Assembly: GCA_035293805.1 (NCBI GenBank)
Contig: DATGMD010000019.1
Location: 1-64,000, forward strand
From: JAJPHF01 sp035293805
Lineage (GTDB): Bacteria > Chloroflexota > UBA6077 > JAJPHF01
Direction: 5' to 3'
DNA length: 64,000 bases
Under the pieces are notes generated by a model, which was not told where the DNA came from, did not search any database, and saw nothing but the letters and a program-made list of their open reading frames with translations. How positions within the stretch are numbered: position 1 is the first letter of the stretch; every line of letters begins with the position of its first letter. The position numbers and the translations under genes are program-made. Positions 57,009-64,000 of the stretch are shown one piece after another.

Positions 57009-58064
57009 TTACTCGGCGCCACGCTTGACCGGCATCTCCAGGTCGACGAGCATCTGCCGGTCCTCGGCGGGGTCGCGGCCGACCGTGGTCAGGTAGTTGC
57101 CGACGATCAGGCCGTTTGCGCCCGCCAGCAGCCCCATCGCTTGCAGGTCGCGCAGCACCACCTCGCGGCCGCCGGCGTAGCGCAGCAGCTTGTCGGGGAA
57201 GACGAGCCGGAACACGGCCAGGCCCCGCAGCGCCTCCAGCGGCGCGAGCAGCGAGCGATCGGCCAGCGGCGTGTTGGGGCGCGGGTTCAGGAAGTTGATC
57301 GGGATCTCGTCGGGGTCCAGCGCGCGCAGCTCGTAGGCCAGCTCGACGCGCTGGCGGGGCGCCTCGCCCATGCCCAGGATACCCCCCGAGCACAGCTCCA
57401 TTCCCGCTTCCTTGGCGAGCTGGCAGGTGCGCACCCGGTCGTCGAAGGCGTGGGTCGTGCAGATCGTCGGGAAGAAGCTGCGGCACGCTTCCAGGTTGTG
57501 GTTGTACATCTCGACGCCCGCGTCCGCGAGCTGCCGCGCCTGCTCGGCCGTCAGCAGGCCGAGCGAGCACGACACCTTGATGCGGGTCGCGCGCTGGATG
57601 CTCGCCACGGCCTCCAGCACCTCGGCCATCAGGCGCGGGCCCGGCCCACGGACGGCGACGACGATGCAGAAGTGGCTGGCGCCGTCGGCCTCGCTGCGCC
57701 GCGCCGCCTCCGTCACCTGCGCCACGTCGAGGAAGGCGTAGGTGGCGATGGGGCTGTGGTGGCGCGCGGCCTGCGAGCAGAAGGCGCAGTCCTCGGAGCA
57801 GCCGCCGCTCTTGGCGTTCAGCAACGACTCCAGCTCCACGTCGGGGCCGCAATAGGCCAGCCGCACGCGGTGGGCGAGCGCCACCAGCGCGGGCGTGTGC
57901 GCGGCGTCCAGCTCGATCAGCCGCACCGCCTGCTCGAAGCGCAGCGGCTCGCGCGCCTCCAGCAGTTGCCGCTCGACCGCGGCGAGCAGCGCCACCGGGT
58001 CGTCCGCGACCGCGGCGCGGGGGTCGGGTCGGCGCTCCGGCGACGCGTCGGAGGTGCGCTGCAT
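57009..58064 (-). CDS. bioB: Biotin synthase BioB
   Basis: 351 aa, first gene of the operon. The radical-SAM cluster motif is C-x3-C-x2-C in KSGGCSEDCAFCSQAARHH near residue 89. Further conserved parts are VVAVRGPGP, VSCSLGLLTAEQA, MYNHNLEA, FDDRV, ELCSGGILGMGEA and INFLNPRPNTPL. The cysteines and arginine for the [2Fe-2S] sulfur donor are present. BioB inserts sulfur into dethiobiotin to give biotin. A sigma-70-type promoter with perfect -35 lies about 50-80 nt upstream. I found no BirA-type operator overlapping it. Confidence 0.97.
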   Translation of the reverse strand: MQRTSDASPERRPDPRAAVADDPVALLAAVERQLLEAREPLRFEQAVRLIELDAAHTPALVALAHRVRLAYCGPDVELESLLNAKSGGCSEDCAFCSQAARHHSPIATYAFLDVAQVTEAARRSEADGASHFCIVVAVRGPGPRLMAEVLEAVASIQRATRIKVSCSLGLLTAEQARQLADAGVEMYNHNLEACRSFFPTICTTHAFDDRVRTCQLAKEAGMELCSGGILGMGEAPRQRVELAYELRALDPDEIPINFLNPRPNTPLADRSLLAPLEALRGLAVFRLVFPDKLLRYAGGREVVLRDLQAMGLLAGANGLIVGNYLTTVGRDPAEDRQMLVDLEMPVKRGAE

Positions 58065-58113
58065 GGCTACTCCACAAACGAGGCCTCGGGGACGACAGCC
58101 GCCCGGCCAATCA

Positions 58114-58143
58114 AGCGTAGGGGGCAGCCGCGCGGGTTGTCAA
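58114..58143 (-). promoter_or_regulatory. Sigma-70-type promoter of the bio operon
   Basis: On the minus strand, TTGACA (58138-58143) is followed after 18 bp by TACGCT (58114-58119). The bioB start at 58064 is 50 nt downstream. Confidence 0.7.
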
Positions 58144-58163
58144 GGTCCGGCGCGGGCGCGCGG

Positions 58164-58200
58164 CCTGTTACGGACAGGCAAATCCCGCGTTCGTGCGGGA
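58164..58200 (-). terminator. Terminator-like hairpins after the CPBP protease gene
   Basis: Two hairpins lie downstream of the stop at 58214 on the minus strand: TCCCGC/GCGGGA (58183-58200, 6-nt loop, followed by ATTTG) and CCTGT/ACAGG (58164-58178). They separate the nrdR operon from the bio promoter. Confidence 0.55.
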
Positions 58201-58213
58201 GTTGGCTGGCGCC

Positions 58214-59122
58214 TCAGGACGCGGCAAAGTAGAGGAAGGCGAAGGCGAGGGTGTTGTTGAAGGCGTGGGCCAGCATGCCGGGGAGAATGCTGCCGGTGCG
58301 CCGGTAGACGTAGGCCAGGAAGAGGCCGACGGCAAAGATCGGCAGGAACGCTGGCAGGTTCAGGTGCACCAGGGCGAACAACGCCGCGGAGAAGAGGTAC
58401 GCCTGTGGCGGCCCCTTCTGCTCGTAGTAGGCGCGGAAGACGTAGCCGCGGAAGTAGATCTCCTCGGCGACGGGCGCCAGGACCGCCGCCGTGAGCGCGA
58501 CGAGCGCGAACAGCCAGAGGGGCACCTCGCGCAGCCATTGCAGGCTTTGGAGCTGTGTCTGCTGCACGCCCAGCTTGTTGAGAAGGACTTCGATGGTCGC
58601 GACGCCAAGGAATAGGCCGAGCGCTGCTACCGGCCCCGCGCGCCAGGTCGTCGGCAGCGCTCGGGGCGAGAAGCCCATGTCGCCCCAGGTGATAACGCCG
58701 GGCCGCACGACGCGGAAGTACACGACCCCAATCAGCACCGCGTCGAGGACGACCGTGCTCAGGATCAGCATGAAACCGAGCGCCAGCGGGCTGCGCCCGG
58801 CCGCCGCCGTGGGGATGAGCGCGGGCAGCACCAGTCCCAGCGAGCCGACCCCTGCCAGCAGCGTGAGCCCGAGGATCGTGCTGTGCGAGCCGTAGCCGCG
58901 GAAGGCCGTGGCGGCCCGCCCACGGGGCACGACGACGATGGTTGCCATCGCCAGCAGCAGGAGCACCCCGCCGATCGCGCCGACCACCAGGCTGAGCGGG
59001 AACAACGCGCCGCCGGCGAGCCTGCCGCCGAGCATCCCGGGGCTGAACAGCAGGCCGAGGGCGGCCAGCGCGCCGCCCGCGATCAATAGCGCGGCCGAGG
59101 TGGGCCAATGGGCGCCTTTCAC
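58214..59122 (-). CDS. CPBP-family (CAAX protease/bacteriocin-processing) membrane metalloprotease
   Basis: 302 aa from GTG at 59122, overlapping the previous stop (GTGA). About eight hydrophobic helices are seen. The C-terminal Abi/CPBP domain has motif 1 EE-x3-R in APVAEEIYFRGYVFRAYYEQ near residue 228. Motif 2 FALVHLNLPAF and motif 3 HAFNNTLAF are also present. These form the intramembrane metal-dependent active site of prenyl-protein-type proteases; bacterial members act in peptide processing or bacteriocin self-immunity. The N-terminal half is a poorly conserved membrane domain. It is the last gene of an apparent nrdR-editing domain-CPBP operon. Confidence 0.9.
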   Translation of the reverse strand: MKGAHWPTSAALLIAGGALAALGLLFSPGMLGGRLAGGALFPLSLVVGAIGGVLLLLAMATIVVVPRGRAATAFRGYGSHSTILGLTLLAGVGSLGLVLPALIPTAAAGRSPLALGFMLILSTVVLDAVLIGVVYFRVVRPGVITWGDMGFSPRALPTTWRAGPVAALGLFLGVATIEVLLNKLGVQQTQLQSLQWLREVPLWLFALVALTAAVLAPVAEEIYFRGYVFRAYYEQKGPPQAYLFSAALFALVHLNLPAFLPIFAVGLFLAYVYRRTGSILPGMLAHAFNNTLAFAFLYFAAS

Positions 59123-59577
59123 GAGGTCTCCCGCTCCGGGTCCGTGTTCGCGGCGGCCGGCCGCACAATTCGTCCCACGCGCGATAACGGGTGTCCCTTC
59201 GCCTGCAGGTCCCAGCGCGTGAACCAGCCGAACGGCGAGCGATGGACGCCAAGGCCGTCCGCTTCGAGCCGCGCCTTCGTCGCGTCCAGCACCGCGACCG
59301 CCACCGCGGGTGCCGACGGCTCGCCGAACAGGTGCGCGAACGGGTGGAGGACGACCTGCTCCACGCCAAGCTGGCGGGCCAGCCGCGCGATCTCGGTCGC
59401 CGCGCGCTCCGCCACCTCGGCGGGCGCCGCCGCGTCCTCTCGCTCGACGCTCGCCAGCGCGAGCAGCGCCTCCTCGACCGCGTGGCTGCGCCCGGCGACC
59501 TCCTCGCGCAGCCGCGAGCGCCCCGCCTCAGTCACAGTGTACGCGAATCGATCGACGTGGAGGATTAACAGGCGCAT
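59119..59577 (-). CDS. Free-standing archaeal-type threonyl-tRNA synthetase editing domain
   Basis: 152 aa from ATG at 59577. The protein matches the N-terminal editing domain of archaeal ThrRS (DTD-like fold): MRLLILHVDRFAYTVTEAGR opens it. Then come LALASVEREDAAAPAEVAER, GVEQVVLHPFAHLF, and the highly conserved end GVHRSPFGWFTRWDLQAKGH with PLSR. In archaea this domain removes serine wrongly attached to tRNA-Thr. Here there is no synthetase body, so it would edit in trans, or bind a D-aminoacyl or nucleotide ligand. It lies 11 nt after nrdR and is coupled to the CPBP gene. Confidence 0.8.
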   Translation of the reverse strand: MRLLILHVDRFAYTVTEAGRSRLREEVAGRSHAVEEALLALASVEREDAAAPAEVAERAATEIARLARQLGVEQVVLHPFAHLFGEPSAPAVAVAVLDATKARLEADGLGVHRSPFGWFTRWDLQAKGHPLSRVGRIVRPAAANTDPERETS

Positions 59578-59588
59578 AGGGACGGCAG

Positions 59589-60050
59589 CTAGCTGGGGCC
59601 CGCGGGCGCGGGGAGCAGCTTGCGCACCTCGTCCTCGAACGAGGACACGTCGGCGAAGGCACGATACACCGAGGCGAAGCGGACGTAGGCCACCTTGTCG
59701 AGCGCGCGCAGCTTTTCCATCACTAGCTCGCCCAGCACGGCCGCCGGCACCTCCAGGCCCTCGCGCCGACGCAGGTCGGCCTCGATCTCTTCGAGCAGGC
59801 GCTCGATTGCCTCGGCGCTCACCGGCCGCTTCGTCAGGGCCTTCTCGATGCCCGCGCGCAGCTTCGCGCGGTTGAACTCCTCGCGGCGGCCGTCCTTCTT
59901 GACCACGAACAGCCGTGCGATCTCGGGGCGCTCGTAAGTCGTGAAGCGGCCGGCGCAGCTCGCGCAGCGCCGCCGCCGGCGCGTCACGCCATCGCCGTCG
60001 CGCTTGTCCACGACCTTCGTCTCACGGGAGGAGCAGTAGGGACAGCGCAC
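59589..60050 (-). CDS. nrdR: Transcriptional repressor NrdR
   Basis: 153 aa from GTG at 60050, 6 nt after GGAG. It has an N-terminal zinc ribbon MRCPYCSSRETKVVDKRDGD with C-x2-C and RRRRCASCAGRFTTYER, followed by an ATP-cone (VVKKDGRREEFNRAKLRAGI). The conserved KVAYVRFASVYRAFADVSSF ends the family core. NrdR binds ATP or dATP and represses ribonucleotide reductase genes at NrdR boxes. No nrd genes are in the window. It is the first gene of a three-gene operon. Confidence 0.97.
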   Translation of the reverse strand: MRCPYCSSRETKVVDKRDGDGVTRRRRRCASCAGRFTTYERPEIARLFVVKKDGRREEFNRAKLRAGIEKALTKRPVSAEAIERLLEEIEADLRRREGLEVPAAVLGELVMEKLRALDKVAYVRFASVYRAFADVSSFEDEVRKLLPAPAGPS

Positions 60051-60515
60051 GGCCGGCTCCAGTCGTCAACCCGCGGGCACCGCCCTTGCCATGCGATAGC
60101 CGCGCCTAGCGAACACGAGGACTATCCGGAGTGTGGCGCACGGCTCGCGCGCGTGTCAAGCGATGCGCTAAGCACCGCTTCAATCTCTTATTCTGGCACG
60201 CGCCGTGCCGCAGCGCGTAGAGTGAGCGGGTAGCGCGAGTCGCACAAAACTGTGACGCGCTTCCCCAAAGCGACCGGGCGGTCAACGTGCTACACTCCGC
60301 GCTACCGGATGGTGCGAGCAATCGCACCCCCACCCGCCAGCCCACGACGGCGATCGGTCCGACCAGCCCGCCTCGTCGCCCGACGAGCGCCCTGGCCGGG
60401 CTGCCGCAGGCTGCCGGCGCCGGCCGCGCCCATTCCCGCGTTATCCCTGGCGCTTCTCATTGTCCTGGGCAGCACCCGTTTGCCGTGGTTCCTGCTGCCC
60501 TGTGGAGTTGCTACC
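60051..60515. other. 465-nt divergent region between nrdR and the LysM-like gene
   Basis: It holds an extended -10 at 60288-60296 (plus). Left of it, around 60170-60250, is a relatively AT-rich stretch with no gene. The frame open upstream of 60516 is Arg/Pro-rich and not supported as protein. I looked for NrdR boxes (ACACWATATATTGTG-like) and found none. No tRNA features. Confidence 0.45.
60288..60296 (+). promoter_or_regulatory. Extended -10 promoter candidate
   Basis: TGCTACACT, identical to the box at 1180. It would give a leader of about 210 nt before the ATG at 60516. Alternatively the true start may be further upstream. Confidence 0.4.
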
Positions 60516-61730
60516 ATGTCTCGCGCGTCCGCCCGCGCTGTCGCGTCTCCGCAGATCGTCGGCCCCCGGCTCGCGGTGGCCGCGCTCCTGTTCACGCCCC
60601 TCCTCGGCTGGCTGTTCCAGGCGTGGAGCGGTGTGAGTCCGGCGCTCGCGGCGCCGCTGGCCGACGCGCCCAGCACCTACGAGGCGGAGCCTCAGCCGGA
60701 CGACGCGAGCCCGGGCGCCGACCGCTATCAGTTCCAGGTCCGGCCGGGCGCCAGCCTGTGGGACATCGCCCACGAGGCGCTGCCCGGCGTGGTCCTCGAA
60801 GACGGCGACCAGCGGGCCGTGGACCTGATCACCGAGGCGTTCCAGGACGCGAACCCGGGGCGGGCGCCCAACGACGTGCGGCTGGGCGACACCTTCGTGC
60901 TGGAGGTGCCCGCCGGCACCTTCGTCACCCAGAGCCTCAGCACGCCGGATCGCGGCCGCACGGTCGAGTACGTGTCGTTCCAGGGCGACACGCTCACCCA
61001 CTTCCGCGCCGATCCGGCCTTGGTGTATCGCCAGGTGAGCGCGAGCGATCCCAGCCGCGCGCGGGTCCTGTTGCGCGCCGGCACGTCGGTGCCGGCCGCC
61101 GACGTGGCGAAGCGCGTGTTCCAGGTGGATCCCCCGGACTTCATCCAAGTGCGGACGGTGCGCGGCGCCCTCACCGAGAACCCGCCGGCGATCGACGTGA
61201 ACCTCGACCAGCCATACCTGGACCTGTTCCGCAACTACCGGGACCAGGCAGTCTCGGTCGAGCCAGGCGACGAGGGCATGCAGGTGTACCACTTCGACCC
61301 GGACGACGACTCCGTGCCCTTCCTGGCCGTCGAGGACGCGATTGGCGACGAGTGGGAGCCGGGCAACTTCCCGCGCATCGCCCGCCGCGAGTTCTATCGC
61401 GACGGCACGGTAAAGCGCTATATTCTCACCCAGCCGGGCGACCTGCTGGCGGCGCTCGTCAAGCCCGACAACAAGCGCTGGGCCACGCTGCTGCCGTCGT
61501 GGTCGTCGTGGACCGACGGCCAGGCGCAGCAGCTCAAGCCGTTTGCGCCCGCCGTCAACGAGGTGGGCTCGCTGCTGCCCGGCCGCATCCTGGTGCTCGT
61601 CCACCAGCCGAAGCCCGATCCCGGCAAGAGCGCGGAGTGCCTGGGCATCCCGGTGGCCCTGGCCGTCAGCGCCGGGGCGCTGGGCGAGTGGTGGCGCCGC
61701 CGCCACCGTGACGAGTTCGTGGAGGACTAG
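60516..61730 (+). CDS. Membrane-anchored LysM-like protein
   Basis: 404 aa from ATG at 60516 with GGAG upstream. A signal or anchor helix (VAALLFTPLLGWLFQAW) ends near SPALAAP. Residues about 65-130 resemble a LysM-type module (YQFQVRPGASLWDIAHEALP, then NDVRLGDTFVLEVPAGTFV). A long beta-rich region follows (HFDPDDDSVPFLAVEDAIGD). The C-terminus has a single helix (LGIPVALAVSAGALGEW) and basic tail RRRHRDEF. It could bind peptidoglycan or another polymer outside the cell. I do not recognise a more specific family. It is followed after 5 nt by an HpaB-type gene. Confidence 0.65.
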   Translation: MSRASARAVASPQIVGPRLAVAALLFTPLLGWLFQAWSGVSPALAAPLADAPSTYEAEPQPDDASPGADRYQFQVRPGASLWDIAHEALPGVVLEDGDQRAVDLITEAFQDANPGRAPNDVRLGDTFVLEVPAGTFVTQSLSTPDRGRTVEYVSFQGDTLTHFRADPALVYRQVSASDPSRARVLLRAGTSVPAADVAKRVFQVDPPDFIQVRTVRGALTENPPAIDVNLDQPYLDLFRNYRDQAVSVEPGDEGMQVYHFDPDDDSVPFLAVEDAIGDEWEPGNFPRIARREFYRDGTVKRYILTQPGDLLAALVKPDNKRWATLLPSWSSWTDGQAQQLKPFAPAVNEVGSLLPGRILVLVHQPKPDPGKSAECLGIPVALAVSAGALGEWWRRRHRDEFVED

Positions 61731-61735
61731 CGCCG

Positions 61736-63193
61736 ATGCCGGCACGCAGCGGGGCCGAGTATCTCGCCGGGCTGCGGGATGAGCGCGAGATCTGGTTCGC
61801 GGGCGAGCGCGTGGCCGACGTGACGGCGCACCCGCGGCTCGGGCGCGTGGCGCGGACGCTCGCCGCGCTCTACGACCTGCAAGTCGATCCGGCCTACCGC
61901 GAGCGCCTGACCTACCCCTCGCCCACCAGCGGCATGCCGGTGAGCCTGGCGTTTCTCCAGCCGCGCAGCGTGGACGATCTGGTGCGCCGCCGCGTGATGT
62001 TCCAGACGTGGGCCGAGCAGCATGGCGGCATGCTGGGCCGCACGCCCGACTACCTGAACGCCATCCTGACCGGCTTCGCCACCGTGGCGCCGTTCTTCGC
62101 GCGCAACGGGCCCGAGTACGCCGAGCGCGTCGCGGCCTACTACGAGTGGTGCCGCGAGCGCGACCCCTGCGCCACCCACACGCTGCTCGATCCCCAGTCC
62201 AACCGCGCCCGCACCCAGACGCAGCAGCCCGACCCCACCGCGCCGCTGCACGTCGTCGGCGAGAGCGCCGCGGGGCTGGTGGTGAGCGGCGCGCGCACGC
62301 TCGCCACGCTGGCGCCCTACGCCGACGAGCTGCTCGTCTACCCCTCGACCTCGCGCATCGCGGCCAGCGACGCGCCCCGCTACGCCTTCGCCTTCGCCAT
62401 TCCCGTGGCGACGCCGGGCCTCAAGTTCATCTGCCGCCAGAGCCTCGATCCCGGCGGCAACCCGGCCGACCACCCGCTCGCGGCCCGCTACGAGGAGATG
62501 GACGCGGTGGCCGTCTTCCACGAGGTCGTGGTGCCGTGGGATCGCGTGTTCCTGAAGGGCGACCCGGCGCTGTGCAACGCGCTGTTCCGCGAGACGCCGG
62601 CCTTCTACCACGGCGTGCATCAGTTCACGGCCAAGAACCTGGCGAAGGCGGAGTTCGTGCTCGGCGTGGCGGCATTGGTGGCCGAGGCGATCGGACGCAC
62701 GGAATCGCCTGTCTACCAGCAGATGCTCGGCGAGATCGTGGACGCCGTGGAGACGCTGCGCGCCTACCTGCGCGCCGCCGAGGTGGCCGCCGTGCCCGAC
62801 GAGCGCGGCTACTATGTCCCCAACCCGAACATCATGGCGACGGCGCGGGGCTACTTCCCGCGCGTCTACCCGCGCCTCGTCGAGATCCTGCAGCTCATCG
62901 GCTCCAGCGGCCTCATGGCGACGCCGACCGAGGCCGACCTGGCCGCGCCCGACCTGGCCGCCGACGTGGAGAAGTACTACCAGGGCGCGAGCCTCGGCGG
63001 GCACGAGCGCGTGCGCCTGTTCCGCCTGGCCTGGGAGGTGGCGGGCAGCGGCTTCGGCGGGCGCCAGGTGCTGTACGAGCGCTTCTTCGGCGGCGACCCC
63101 TGGGTGATTCAGGCGACGCGCTTCACCGGCTACGACCGGAGCGCCGCCGTGGCGCGCGTGCGCGCACTCCTCAGCCGGTCAGACGCCGAGTAG
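61736..63193 (+). CDS. 4-hydroxyphenylacetate 3-hydroxylase (HpaB)-type flavin monooxygenase
   Basis: 485 aa from ATG at 61736. HpaB family landmarks: SGAEYLAGLRDEREIWFAGE at the start, VSLAFLQPRSVDDLVRRR, VSGARTLATLAPYADELLVY, and YEEMDAVAVFHEVVVPWDRVF. Later VHQFTAKNLAKAEFVLGVA and FPRVYPRLVEILQLIGSSGL carry the helical acyl-CoA-dehydrogenase-like domain. The enzyme uses FADH2 from a separate reductase (HpaC) to hydroxylate phenols; some relatives are dehydratases (4-hydroxybutyryl-CoA). No hpaC is adjacent. It is probably co-transcribed with the LysM-like gene. Confidence 0.9.
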   Translation: MPARSGAEYLAGLRDEREIWFAGERVADVTAHPRLGRVARTLAALYDLQVDPAYRERLTYPSPTSGMPVSLAFLQPRSVDDLVRRRVMFQTWAEQHGGMLGRTPDYLNAILTGFATVAPFFARNGPEYAERVAAYYEWCRERDPCATHTLLDPQSNRARTQTQQPDPTAPLHVVGESAAGLVVSGARTLATLAPYADELLVYPSTSRIAASDAPRYAFAFAIPVATPGLKFICRQSLDPGGNPADHPLAARYEEMDAVAVFHEVVVPWDRVFLKGDPALCNALFRETPAFYHGVHQFTAKNLAKAEFVLGVAALVAEAIGRTESPVYQQMLGEIVDAVETLRAYLRAAEVAAVPDERGYYVPNPNIMATARGYFPRVYPRLVEILQLIGSSGLMATPTEADLAAPDLAADVEKYYQGASLGGHERVRLFRLAWEVAGSGFGGRQVLYERFFGGDPWVIQATRFTGYDRSAAVARVRALLSRSDAE

Positions 63194-63257
63194 CGACCGC
63201 AGCTGGCGTGCAGCCGGTGGCCGGGCGGTCGCGGTACTCGTCGTGGGGAGTAGGCGC

Positions 63258-63545
63258 TCATCGCGTCTTCTCCTGGGATGGCTCGCGGCTGGCGGTGTGG
63301 GCGCGGCGCTGCTGGCGGCGCAGGCGCGCGTCGAAGAAGATCGTCGCCACGCGCGGCGGGCGCTTGCGGTGGTTCACCACGATCCGCAGGTATTGGCCGC
63401 CGCGCTCGGGCAGCCGCTTCACGTAGTGGACCGTCCCGTCGGGCCGCTGCTCGGTGCTGTCGGGCGCCTGCACCGCGCGCCACACCCAGGCGAGCGGGAT
63501 GCCCCGCCGCGCTAGCTCGTCCTGGGCGTGCCGCGAGAGGTCCAT
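63258..63545 (-). CDS. DUF4258-family protein
   Basis: 95 aa from ATG at 63545. The pattern SRHAQDELARRGIPLAWVWR, then RPDGTVHYVKRLPERGGQYL and RVATIFFDARLRRQ fits DUF4258: a small RelE-like alpha/beta fold with an N-terminal S-x-H-A-x-x-x-x-x-x-R-R-G-I. It is often the toxin-like half of a pair with a DUF2283 protein. No partner gene is seen downstream (63193-63257 is too short). It lies 7 nt after the MFS gene stop and may be co-transcribed with it. Confidence 0.75.
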   Translation of the reverse strand: MDLSRHAQDELARRGIPLAWVWRAVQAPDSTEQRPDGTVHYVKRLPERGGQYLRIVVNHRKRPPRVATIFFDARLRRQQRRAHTASREPSQEKTR

Positions 63546-63552
63546 CCGGCTC

Positions 63553-64000
63553 TCACCCCTTCGCCGCCAGCTGCGCCGTTTCCTCGGGCGGGCGCACCTG
63601 GCGGAACACCGACCAGATAGTCAGATCGTAGACGATCTTCAGCCCCCCGGCGAGCAGGAACGGCAAGCCCAGCGCCGGCACCGCCAGCGTCGCGCCGGCG
63701 AGCGCGGGCGCGGCGGCCGCGGCGGCGTTGCGCGCAACCGATAGCACGCCTGCCGCAGCGGCGCGCTCGCCGGGCGGGATAATCGCCATGGTGTACGACT
63801 GCCGCGTGGGCACGTCGAGCTGCGAAAGCAGGTTGCGAGCGAGCAGCACGCCAATCGCCAGCGGCAGGCCGGGCACGAGGGGGACCAGCGCCAGCAGCAC
63901 GTTCGACGGCAGGTGGGTGAAGACCATCGTGTTCAGCAGGCCCATGCGCCGGGCGAGCGGCACCGCGGCGAGATACGACAGCGAGTTCAGCAAGCTGGTG
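63553..64000 (-). CDS. MFS transporter, C-terminal part (5' end beyond the window)
   Basis: The frame is open to the window edge; about 149 residues are visible. At least four hydrophobic helices occur: YLAAVPLARRMGLLNTMVFT with the MFS-like R-R-M-G loop, LPLAIGVLLARNLLSQLDVPTRQSY, and VPALGLPFLLAGGLKIVYDL. The segment P-T-R-Q-S-Y near the middle resembles bacterial arsenite/drug efflux MFS proteins. The substrate is unknown and the N-terminal half lies outside. The DUF4258 gene follows after 7 nt. Confidence 0.8.
   Translation of the reverse strand, partial: TSLLNSLSYLAAVPLARRMGLLNTMVFTHLPSNVLLALVPLVPGLPLAIGVLLARNLLSQLDVPTRQSYTMAIIPPGERAAAAGVLSVARNAAAAAAPALAGATLAVPALGLPFLLAGGLKIVYDLTIWSVFRQVRPPEETAQLAAKG

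Noticed and set aside
58065..58213. BirA operator at the bioB promoter
   Set aside because: No TTGTAAAC/GTTTACAA or TTGTTAAC-type inverted repeat overlaps the promoter.
60051..60515. NrdR box upstream of nrdR
   Set aside because: No ACACWATATATTGTG-like motif is present.

Overview
The window is a high-GC (roughly 70 percent) bacterial chromosome segment. It carries about 50 protein genes. I found no rRNA, tRNA, CRISPR array, phage module or complete insertion sequence. Gene content fits a Chloroflexota-type bacterium: archaeal-style HerA/NurA/Mre11/Rad50, a free-standing archaeal ThrRS editing domain, a site-2-protease fused to cyclic-nucleotide-binding domains, an Os1348/Franean1-type peptide, and many short repeats embedded in genes. 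That assignment is an inference; no rRNA is present to confirm it. GTG and TTG starts are frequent, and several promoters look like extended -10 boxes of the form TGCTAnAnT.

Layout. 1-4.8 kb: 3' end of a Rieske oxygenase, an M50 protease with two cNMP domains, a small Cys protein and a secreted low-complexity protein. 4.8-16.4 kb: DNA-end processing. herA-sbcD-sbcC form one minus-strand operon. A second minus-strand operon runs 2-deoxyribosyltransferase-like gene, nurA, a HAS-barrel protein, ABC ATPase, ABC permease. An EamA exporter lies between them. 16.7-20 kb: an amidohydrolase and selB. 20-26.9 kb: higBA, a Crp/Fnr regulator, a GNAT enzyme, small membrane proteins, an MFS transporter and CorA. 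27-30.4 kb: an enolase-superfamily enzyme, MmgE/PrpD, and two decayed genes (hydroxycinnamoyl-CoA hydratase-lyase and tannase/feruloyl esterase) that look like relics of ferulate catabolism. 30.7-37 kb: an AAG glycosylase, a HAD protein, a cupredoxin-CHRD protein, a DEAD-box helicase behind a leader terminator, moeA, and a selD that is itself a selenoprotein (in-frame UGA). 37-46 kb: YihY/BrkB, lipoproteins, a RiPP-like peptide, an orphan HAE-RND pump and a gentisate dioxygenase-like bicupin. 45.7-50 kb: secreted and hypothetical genes, one with an operator-like repeat and a folded leader. 50-58 kb: an RlmD/TrmA-type methyltransferase, then the biotin operon bioB-bioA-bioF-bioD-acyl-CoA ligase. 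58-64 kb: nrdR, the ThrRS editing domain, a CPBP protease, a LysM-like protein, an HpaB-type hydroxylase, a DUF4258 protein and the 3' end of an MFS gene.

Three themes link genes. First, the complete HerA-NurA-Mre11-Rad50 set sits in two nearby operons. Second, selB, selenoprotein selD and moeA together suggest selenocysteine and molybdenum enzymes (for example a formate dehydrogenase) elsewhere in the genome. Third, several families of short G-rich or TCAGC-type repeats have inserted into genes without breaking the reading frame. They encode N-terminal, C-terminal or internal extensions in bioD, bioA, the acyl-CoA ligase, nurA, the HAS-barrel protein and the deoxyribosyltransferase-like protein.
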